Below, one piece after another: positions 17,803-24,915 of a DNA stretch of 24,915 nucleotides (its first letter is position 1; the number at the start of each line of letters is the position of its first letter). The DNA comes from Endotrypanum monterogeii (lineage: Eukaryota; Euglenozoa; Kinetoplastea; Trypanosomatida; Trypanosomatidae). Made by a program: the position numbers and the translations under genes. A model generated the notes under the pieces. That model worked only from the letters and a program-made list of their open reading frames with translations. It had not been told where the DNA came from and searched no databases. Where the stretch lies: assembly GCA_000333855.2 (NCBI GenBank), contig CM007319.1, forward strand, positions 1,372,805 through 1,397,719, in the 5' to 3' direction.

Positions 17803-20487
17803 TTACTTGGGTGGGAGACCGTATTGCTTCGTGTCGCTGAGCACAATGAGCCCGCGACCCACAAGCGATCGCAGCAGTTCTGTCACGTCAGCGCTCGATC
17901 CTTCAAACTTCGCCAAGAGTTTGAGACTATTATGTATCGCTGTACTGGACTGAGGACCGCGCGTCTTGAGCAACGAGATCACCATCCGCTCCATGAGCTT
18001 CACGCGCTCGGGGGAGAGTCCGACAGGCTTTGCGGCCTCCTCGTCGTTTGCAGTGTCCTCCATAAAGACAAAGTCAGCAGAAGCAGCCACGTTGAGCTGC
18101 ATGGCAACCAAGTCTTTCGCTGGCTGAAAAACGAGCACTGTGGGAGAAAGCCGCTGTGCGTGCCCACGAAGCTCCTCGACGGGCACCTCCATTGCACGTG
18201 CCACCTCCTTTAAAGGCACAGGGGTGCTGGTGGTGCAACAGACTGACATGCTTTTCACGTGTAAAACGATCGAGGCGTCAAACAGCGAGAGCACTTGTGG
18301 TACCTTCACCAACACGTTTTCCTTGGATGGATCCCTTTGCATCAGCTCCAGCTCTACACGTCCGAGGGAGAGAAGCCAAGACAACCGCTGATTGTCCTTG
18401 AGTTTTTTGTACTCACCGGCAAGGGAATCCATCACCTTTTGCAGCCCCGGGTGAGGAGTGTACTTGAGTGGCGCCGCAGCCAGAGCAGAATCACTGCTGT
18501 TCAACGAGCTACATTGAGCCAGTGGAGGCCAGATGGACATACATAGAACCGAGACACTTGCACGAAGCGCACACTTGATGTCGGTAGTAGTCCTTCTTGG
18601 CTGCGGAAAACAAACCTCGGGGTCAATCTGAAGGCGCTCGCATAACTGCTGAGAGATACGCCGGGACATTTGCATATCACGTACCATCACCGCACAGCGA
18701 TCGAGCGCCGTCTCGCCTAGCACTTGTCGAAGTCGCTCCAGGACCTCCTCCTCCGGTGTTGTGTCAAACTCGTGCATGGGCTTTTGCAGGAGCTGACTTG
18801 CTAACATCTGCTGGTACTCCTCCACCAGTGTGCGACGGGGAATGGATGTGAGCAGTACACGCATCACATCCGGTCGCTCTCGAGAAGCACCCGAATGCAA
18901 CTCCCCTTCCCTGCAAGACGTATCAGTGTCGAAGAAATCCAAGCCACCTGCGAGGTCATCCGCGACAGTTTGGGCTGTCTGCGGCGACGCAGCTTTCATT
19001 GCGCCACCAGGCTTCATCACTGTCTGCACCACCGCTGGGACCCAGTCCTTTCGCCGTCGCAGGTGTTCCAGCGTATCGGAGGTGACGGAGAAAACGACGC
19101 TGCTTTGCTCGTTTTTGGGAAATAGTATGCAAAAGGCGTGAATAGTATTAATAAGGATGGCTAGGATGTCCTCGGTGCGCGTGCCAGCGCGATGGAGACG
19201 CGAAGAGAGCAATCGACGCGCAATCTGCATCAGTTCGGTCTTGAGGCTACTCTCCGGGGTCCACTGCAGACAGTAATGCATATCCCCAAGGGTGGGGACG
19301 GAGTCGGGGTAGTCAGAGAGGATTTCCCAGAAGTCGCCGAAGCGCTTGCGAGCGTAGGTATGCAGCATCAGCTGTCGCAAGTCGGCGCCCCATGCCTCTC
19401 GCTCCGCACGCACAGCCTCGCTCACGGGAGGCAACGAATTTGTGTTGCAGCCCTCATCGAGCCCTGCCAATGCTTCATTCTTTCCAGATGTCCTCCCGGA
19501 GCCCCCTTCGCGGTGGCTAACTGGCGGTGTACCCTTGACGCAGCCGCTACTGCGAAAGCATGGATATGACTCAGTGTCGCTGTCAGGCAGCACGGTCTGC
19601 AGAAACGGCACGACGGTATGCTCCAGCCATAACAATTCCCTGTGCAAAACTCGCGTGCTGAAATCATCGGAGAGGTCTTTTAATCGATCTCGAATGCCCC
19701 CCTCGAGGACAGACCACCACAGCTGCTTCACCTCGGCCGACTGACTCAAAGTAAGTCGTTGCAAAGATGTCATCAGAGGATCCACTGCCAGATGAGTAGA
19801 GCTGGATGGAAAAACATTCCCAGCAGCGCTATCCAGTACCCTTGAAGCACACTCACAATTGAGGGCACCCGCGTCCTCCTCTTCTCTATCGTCATCAGCC
19901 GTCCGCTGCTGCCTGCAGAGAACGGATCGACCGTACCTCCGAAGGAAGGAAAAGAGCGCCTGCTTCCCTGGTGGCTCTTCACCAGTCACCAAGTCTGCTT
20001 GCAACAACGCGCAGCGAAGACGGACGGCAAAAAAACTAGCAATCTCAGGTGTACGCAGTGCAGAGCACCAGCTTCGTAGATGTGAATGCACTCGGCCGTA
20101 GACCTCTCCGAGTCTCTCAAGCGCTGAGAGAGCTACCCCGGTGGAGAGGGAACCGCTGCAACTCTCGATGGCTGAGCGATACACGTCGATCTCGATAGAG
20201 AAGGCAGCAGCCACGCGCTGAAGTAGGGTATCAGCGACCATGACGTTGAGAGAAGCACTGGCTCCGAGAACTGCAAGAGCCGATGACCACGACCTCTGAA
20301 GCAATAGGGGCAGCGCGACCCCATCGCTGCAGTCTGAGAAAACAGCAAGGCCGCGAGTATCAAGCGCATCTAGGACCCCGGCTAGAATGACCAAGGCACC
20401 ATCCTCATCCATGTTATGCGGTGACAAGACCGACTCTGGCGGTGTTGCAGACCCCGTGCGCGTGTCAAAAGCGGTGACGAAGCTCAT
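17803..20487 (-). CDS. APC2: Anaphase-promoting complex subunit 2 (cullin family)
   Basis: Predicted 894-residue APC2, the cullin-like scaffold that with the RING subunit APC11 forms the catalytic core of the APC/C ubiquitin ligase controlling anaphase and mitotic exit. The cullin homology region is recognisable: PDVMRVLLTSIPRRTLVEEYQQMLASQLL at about 539-567, the GETALDRCAVMVRDMQMSRRI block (591-611), SIWPPL (651-656, as in the cullin WPP motif) and YKKLKDNQRLSWLLSLGRVELEL (693-715). A winged-helix-like segment with PLKEVARAMEVPVEELR (758-774) follows, and the C-terminal APC2 domain (about 825-894) ends YGLPPK, close to the family's usual ending. The N-terminal 500 residues are divergent, with polar insertions near 195-235 and 300-360. 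The start is the ATG at 20487; the longer frame starts with TTG. The gene is intact. Confidence 0.87.
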   Translation of the reverse strand: MSFVTAFDTRTGSATPPESVLSPHNMDEDGALVILAGVLDALDTRGLAVFSDCSDGVALPLLLQRSWSSALAVLGASASLNVMVADTLLQRVAAAFSIEIDVYRSAIESCSGSLSTGVALSALERLGEVYGRVHSHLRSWCSALRTPEIASFFAVRLRCALLQADLVTGEEPPGKQALFSFLRRYGRSVLCRQQRTADDDREEEDAGALNCECASRVLDSAAGNVFPSSSTHLAVDPLMTSLQRLTLSQSAEVKQLWWSVLEGGIRDRLKDLSDDFSTRVLHRELLWLEHTVVPFLQTVLPDSDTESYPCFRSSGCVKGTPPVSHREGGSGRTSGKNEALAGLDEGCNTNSLPPVSEAVRAEREAWGADLRQLMLHTYARKRFGDFWEILSDYPDSVPTLGDMHYCLQWTPESSLKTELMQIARRLLSSRLHRAGTRTEDILAILINTIHAFCILFPKNEQSSVVFSVTSDTLEHLRRRKDWVPAVVQTVMKPGGAMKAASPQTAQTVADDLAGGLDFFDTDTSCREGELHSGASRERPDVMRVLLTSIPRRTLVEEYQQMLASQLLQKPMHEFDTTPEEEVLERLRQVLGETALDRCAVMVRDMQMSRRISQQLCERLQIDPEVCFPQPRRTTTDIKCALRASVSVLCMSIWPPLAQCSSLNSSDSALAAAPLKYTPHPGLQKVMDSLAGEYKKLKDNQRLSWLLSLGRVELELMQRDPSKENVLVKVPQVLSLFDASIVLHVKSMSVCCTTSTPVPLKEVARAMEVPVEELRGHAQRLSPTVLVFQPAKDLVAMQLNVAASADFVFMEDTANDEEAAKPVGLSPERVKLMERMVISLLKTRGPQSSTAIHNSLKLLAKFEGSSADVTELLRSLVGRGLIVLSDTKQYGLPPK

Positions 20488-21461
20488 CGCGACGCTTTCA
20501 CTTCGACGGGAAGATTGTTTAGGCGGCCTGGTTCCCAATATTGCAGATGTTGCCGCATAAAGCTGGTAGAAGCCAACCTGTGCGTCTAAGGGAATGTGCC
20601 TATGCAGGTAGGCGTGGTTAGGTTTGAGGCGTCTCGGAGTGCTCTAGTTTTTTTCCTCTTCTAGCTCACGCCTGAACACCACAGATAAAAGAGGTCTTCG
20701 AAGTGGATGTGAGGAGAAGGGGCAAAGTCGTCTGCCAACAGACACCCGCCACTTGGCCCTGGAGAAAAATAAATCAGTAATATATATATATATATATATA
20801 TAGGCACCGAGATTGTGATCTATGTATATGTAAGGTTGTAGCTGACTCACCTTCCCACGGAGGTGCGCGCCGTCCAACCCCGATACGCTAATGAAAATTC
20901 AGAGCCTACAGGATGTACACCTACGCTCCCACTGCGGCGATTCTCGAATACACGGAGAGAAATCGAGCCCACTACAGCGCATTTCTGATGAGCAGACTTG
21001 AAGTGAACCATCGATTTTAAAAAAGGAAAAACAGGCAATTAATGCAATGTGTGCCAATAGGGAGTACAATAGGAGTGACACGACTAAGGTGCGGGCGAGA
21101 CATTCAGGGCATCTATATTCATAGTACGCCAATGCCCCGCAGACATCTACTCAGCTAATCCGCCAAGTCGGAAAAAAAAAACGACTCCATGAAATGAGCC
21201 ACGCGTTCAGTCACGCGATCTGAACAATCCTCTAGTATCTCAGCCAATACAAGGAGGCCGGAAGGGAGGGGGAGCGCTTGCTTACCGCCGTTCCACATGT
21301 ATCACAGGTATCCTACGTTAAGAATGCATGTATATGTTCTTTCAATATTTTTTTTTTCAGAAACTACAAAAAAAAGCTAAAGTAATGTCGCTCACGTTTG
21401 ATCGAGTAGTCATCGACACACCCACGCACAACGCATCGTCAAAGGCGTTGAGAATCGCCGC
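20488..21461. other. Spacer between ribosomal L27a copy 1 and APC2
   Basis: No gene is seen. It should hold the L27a 3' UTR and the APC2 5' UTR. A TA run lies at 20781-20802. A possible acceptor AG for APC2 is near 20586-20587, but its pyrimidine tract is weak; C/T-rich stretches further up (about 20700-20740 on the minus strand) offer alternatives. Confidence 0.55.
20781..20802. repeat. (TA)11 microsatellite
   Basis: A pure TA run between the L27a copy 1 and APC2 genes. Confidence 0.95.
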
Positions 21462-21899
21462 TTACGCCTGGAGCACCACAGCGCCGCCAGCCTTGCGGAT
21501 CTTCTTGTCGGCCAGCTTGCTCACGTAACGCGCCTTCACGATGCACGGCACCTGGATGTGGCCGTTGCCCAGCAGCTTGGCGTATCCGCTCGACTGCAGG
21601 TCCACAACGGGCAGGCATCCACCCTTCGTCGCCTTCGCCGCATCCTCCGCAGCGATCAGGCGTGTCAGATTGTTCAGGTTGATCGTCGGCTTCCACATCG
21701 GGTTCTTCTTGCGGTGGTAGTGATCCATACCAAGCTTTCCGAAGTACCCAGGGTGGTACTTGTCGAAGTTGATGCGGTGGTGGTGCATACCGCCGGCGTT
21801 ACCGCGACCGGACTCATGCTTACGGTGCTTACCAACACGACCGTAGCCGCAAAACGTCGAGCCACGCTGGTGGCGGCACTTCTTGAAGCGGGTCGGCAT
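21462..21899 (-). CDS. RPL27A: 60S ribosomal protein L27a (uL15), copy 1, intact
   Basis: Predicted 145-residue large-subunit ribosomal protein of the uL15 family (L27a of animals, L28 of yeast; often labelled L27A/L29 in Leishmania). The Gly/His/Lys/Arg-rich N-terminus ([20 protein letters not shown] near 18-37, then [20 protein letters not shown]) is the RNA-binding extension typical of eukaryotic uL15. The C-terminal half carries the family core, with [20 protein letters not shown] and [19 protein letters not shown] near the end. The length matches the family. The stop is TAA. A second copy lies about 3 kb upstream in transcription order at 24462-24900; the two CDSs are identical except for one inserted base in that copy and the last base of the stop codon. 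Confidence 0.97.
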   Translation of the reverse strand: MPTRFKKCRHQRGSTFCGYGRVGKHRKHESGRGNAGGMHHHRINFDKYHPGYFGKLGMDHYHRKKNPMWKPTINLNNLTRLIAAEDAAKATKGGCLPVVDLQSSGYAKLLGNGHIQVPCIVKARYVSKLADKKIRKAGGAVVLQA

Positions 21900-21911
21900 C
21901 TCGTAACCAAA

Positions 21912-21925
21912 CTGTGTTCGACGCT
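21912..21925 (-). promoter_or_regulatory. Possible trans-splice acceptors of L27a copy 1
   Basis: Minus-strand AG dinucleotides at 21925-21924 (ATCTCTAG) and 21913-21912 (AACACAG) lie 12-25 bases before the start codon. Upstream are a TA run and, further away, a C/T-rich tract (about 22040-22080). The choice between them is uncertain. Confidence 0.35.
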
Positions 21926-21960
21926 AGAGATACGTGAGGCCATATAGTGTGGCATGATGA

Positions 21961-21984
21961 ATATATATATATATATATATATAT
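21961..21984. repeat. (TA)12 microsatellite
   Basis: A TA run about 60 bases upstream of the L27a copy 1 start codon. Confidence 0.95.
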
Positions 21985-23200
21985 GTATTGTATGTTGATG
22001 TACGTTGTGATGTGTGTGTAAAGGAATTACCAGAAGCAAGTGCAAGGAAGTAGATAGGAGTGGAGAAGAGGAGGAATCGCCAAGTGCAGGGATGGCAGGA
22101 AAGGGTGTTGTTTTTGTGGGCGTGTGCGTGCTTCGATTCGCCCAAGAATGGGGAGAAAAAGAACAACGGGTGCCAAACTCAAAGAAAGGGAGGGAGGCAG
22201 GTGGAGGGGGGGGGGGCGCGCAGGGTGTAGATCAGGAGCCCCATTCTCCCAATGGAATCGTGCAGGAGACGATCTTGCGGAGGAAAGACCGTAGGAGGCT
22301 CAACACATGCACCCACAGGAAGCCAGTCGAAATACTTTCTGCGTCACGTCTCTCGGAAAGGGGGAGGAGAAGAGGAGAGGCTCAGCATCCTGACGTAGTG
22401 GTAAGGAAAAAAGTGCCTCTGCATCGTCAGCATCACACCGAACACCACAGCAGCCGCAGTCAAGCAAAAGGAAAAAGAAGAAGAACAGCTATGGGACAGA
22501 AAGAGATGAGACACGCCCCAAAAACCCATGCACCCTACAATGCACACACATATCCAGCGTGGCACCAGCATAGAATAATAATCAAAGCAAAGAACTTACC
22601 TGTGAAAGAGCGGAGGTGGAGGCTACGATAATGAAAATCCTCGAAAAGCAGTAGTAGCGGGAAATGGAAGGGAAGGGAAAGGGAGAGACAACGCTTCTGA
22701 ATTGCCACCGAACAAGATCTCAGAGAAAGGGGCCCCTGCCTCGATCCCCTGCTTTGGCGCTGATGCCTCGGCACGCACTACCCCCTGGTTACCGCTCGCG
22801 ATCTGGTGCTCAACGCACCCCCTCCTCACTACATGAGCCACAGAACCTCATCTGGTTAATGAGACCCGCATCTGTGGAAAAAAAAAACGATAACGCGCAC
22901 GACACCGACCAACCAGGGCAACGGCTAGCGCGATCGAAACGGAAAGTACAGCAGCCGTCATCTCCCACCCACCGATCCACATAGGCCTCTGATGTAATGT
23001 ACATTGAAAAGCTGAGGCCCAGCCGTATACCCTGAGGACGGTGCACGTAGCTAGGGAGCACATGGTGATCATATAGAACCTGTGGCCAAAAAAAAAAATA
23101 TGACGTCGTAAATGTAAGCTACATCCCCCGCTGAGTAGTGTAGGCGTCGCAGTTCATACCCCCCTCCCTCCTACTAAACACCTTAAAAGCAGATGCCTGA

Positions 23201-23222
23201 ATATATATATATATTTTTTTTC
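23201..23222 (-). repeat. A-rich/TA tail-like tract
   Basis: On the minus strand a GC-rich block ending GGGGCTG is followed by nine or so A residues and then a short TA run. It resembles the A-rich 3' end of a non-LTR retroposon, but could be a simple microsatellite. Confidence 0.35.
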
Positions 23223-23979
23223 AGCCCCAGGGCGCTGGGCTGGTGATTGAGCATTATGCACATCAGCCTAGTGTCGTTTGAGGTATCCTACTGTCGGCTG
23301 CGTGGGCTGTCCGAAAGAAGGACGTCACCAGTATTCACCCAATATTATATTACACGTGCGCCGATCACCTTTGCAACGTACCCCACCCACAGGAAATGTG
23401 AAAGGCTGCTGGATCGCTGACATGTGACGAGGAGGGAAACATTCGATGAGTGCAGATGCAGATGCGGACGCGCGATATTGGTAGCGGTGATTTCCCAGTC
23501 GATGATTACGAATTTGATCGTTTCCTTGTCAAGAAAAAAAAAAGGGGAAAAAAGGGGGTGTCTAGTATGAAGGAATATTTGTGACATCAAGCGCAGTCGC
23601 AGGGACTCACAATCCATGCCAGTGCAAGGGCAACCAGTTATCTTCACCGGCCTCTGATATCGAGTGTCGATGCTACCTCTCCGCCAACGAAAGGTGTGCC
23701 CTACACAGAGTAAAGAAAACACGCTGGTATCGTCAAAGCGATACATAACGAGTCGGCACCCTTTCAGCAGCGAAATGGTTGGTTAACCCCAGGAAACATT
23801 GCAGGCCTCGCGGTCAGGAACCCCGCACTCAAATCAGAGCCCCACAGAGGCAAAATTTAAAAAAAGGCTCTAAATCAGCCCCGCACGGCTCATCTACCGA
23901 TGCAGCCACACATGGAAAGCGAGCTCGCTTCTCCCCTCGCCATAGGCGCACGAAGGGCTCACATGTACTTATATTACTC

Positions 23980-24005
23980 TTTTTTTTTTTGTGGGGGGGG
24001 GGGGG
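23980..24005. repeat. T11-GT-G13 homopolymer junction
   Basis: Eleven T residues, then GT, then about thirteen G residues. It has the same layout as the T15-G12 junction at 5879-5905. Confidence 0.85.
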
Positions 24006-24461
24006 CAGCTGACCGTCAAACAGCTCACCGACTCAGTTCCATTGAATACCTCACCCTGCATACGCTGTCGCCACACGCAACTCGTGGTGCCCTGCCCTTC
24101 TGGTTATCCCTCTCCGTAGTCGCCTCCCCACTCCCCTTTCATTGTACTCTCACTCAGAGACGAGAACAACGCGACAGGACGTGAGAAAAAAAAAAAGCAC
24201 CTTCACAGCACGCCTCTGTGCATAAATCGGGATGCGTTTCAGATCATGTCGTTCTGTTATCCACGAAGAGACGTAACACGGCTCACATAAGGGACGGGGT
24301 CAGGAGGATAGAAGACAAACAAAACAAAAAAAGGAAACCATAGAGGAAAGCGGGACAGGTAAAATAAAGTCTCAGTGTGGGACGGGAGCATGATCGAACG
24401 GAGAACAAAAACAGTGGGAAAAGAAAAGGAAAAACAGAAGCGATGCTCCTTTACCTTATAC

Positions 24462-24900
24462 CTACGCCTGGAGCACCACAGCGCCGCCAGCCTTGCGGAT
24501 CTTCTTGTCGGCCAGCTTGCTCACGTAACGCGCCTTCACGATGCACGGCACCTGGATGTGGCCGTTGCCCAGCAGCTTGGCGTATCCGCTCGACTGCAGG
24601 TCCACAACGGGCAGGCATCCACCCTTCGTCGCCTTCGCCGCATCCTCCGCAGCGATCAGGCGTGTCAGATTGTTCAGGTTGATCGTCGGCTTCCACATCG
24701 GGTTCTTCTTGCGGTGGTAGTGATCCATACCAAGCTTTCCGAAGTACCCAGGGTGGTACTTGTCGAAGTTGATGCGGTGGTGGTGCATACCGCCGGCGTT
24801 ACCGCGACCGGACTCGATGCTTACGGTGCTTACCAACACGACCGTAGCCGCAAAACGTCGAGCCACGCTGGTGGCGGCACTTCTTGAAGCGGGTCGGCAT
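24462..24900 (-). pseudogene. RPL27A: 60S ribosomal protein L27a (uL15), copy 2, with a one-base frameshift
   Basis: The second copy of the uL15 gene. From 24463 to 24903 it matches copy 1 (offset 3000, then 3001) with no substitution, but has one extra G at about 24816. Translation from the ATG at 24900 follows the normal protein for 28 residues, to the His of GKHRKH, then changes frame, adds about five residues and meets TAA at 24801-24799. The remaining 117 codons are open in the other frame and end in TAG instead of TAA. The absence of any other change points to a sequencing or assembly error, or a very recent lesion, rather than an old pseudogene. Only 15 bases of upstream sequence remain before the window edge. 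Confidence 0.85.
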
Positions 24901-24915
24901 CTCCGAAGTAGGCAG

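Larger units (their letters stand above)
21900..24461. other. 2.6 kb spacer between the two L27a copies
   Basis: No protein gene is supported. The minus-strand frame at 23345-23746 has an ATG but shows no domain pattern. The part from about 22640 to 24000 is more complex and GC-richer than other spacers. It contains a TA/T run that on the minus strand reads as an A-rich tail directly after a GC-rich block (23201-23222), and a G-run after poly-T (23980-24005). This mix is compatible with degenerate retroposon remnants of the SIDER type known from Leishmania 3' UTRs, but I cannot confirm that from sequence alone. Confidence 0.5.

Noticed and set aside
23345..23746. 133-residue minus-strand ATG frame between the L27a copies
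   Set aside because: It crosses a homopolymer run encoding Phe-rich sequence and shows no domain; it more likely lies within a retroposon-like remnant.
21462..24900. Exact 3000-base offset between the two L27a copies as a designed or periodic signal
   Set aside because: The unique spacer has no internal periodicity, so the round number appears to be coincidence.

Overview
The window looks like nuclear DNA of a trypanosomatid, most probably a Leishmania-type flagellate (Leishmaniinae). All eight intact genes, plus one frameshifted copy, lie on the minus strand. They have no introns and are separated by long UTR/spacer regions rich in (TA)n, (CA)n and homopolymer tracts. Several genes are preceded by a pyrimidine tract and an AG, as expected for spliced-leader trans-splicing. 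The gene content includes GIM5/PEX11 glycosomal membrane proteins, which fits kinetoplastids. Coding sequence covers about 44% of the window. No strand switch, tRNA, rRNA, CRISPR array or autonomous transposon was recognised. Species and chromosome cannot be fixed from the sequence alone.

In transcription order (right to left) the layout is: a frameshifted copy of ribosomal protein L27a/uL15 (24462-24900); a 2.6 kb spacer with retroposon-like hints; an intact L27a/uL15 gene (21462-21899); a divergent anaphase-promoting complex subunit 2 (17803-20487); a phytanoyl-CoA dioxygenase-like protein that seems to lack its iron ligands (16162-17328); a large Sfi1-repeat, probable centrin-binding protein (12397-14937); a coiled-coil protein (9907-11229); a four-helix membrane protein (6410-7435); PEX11 (4911-5588); and its paralogue, a GIM5-type protein (1211-1972).

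The genes do not form a functional operon. As usual in trypanosomatids, they would be co-transcribed from a distant start and separated by trans-splicing and polyadenylation, so expression control would sit in the UTRs. Local functional groupings are the PEX11/GIM5 pair (glycosome membrane shape and number) and the L27a pair (ribosome dosage). Three further genes suggest cell-cycle or cytoskeletal roles: APC2, the Sfi1-like protein and perhaps the coiled-coil protein.

The observations most worth checking are: the CDS-limited identity of the two L27a copies with a single-base frameshift in one; the probable loss of metal ligands in the PhyH-like protein; the roughly 16 Sfi1-type tryptophan repeats; and a retroposon-like stretch with an A-rich tail between the L27a copies.
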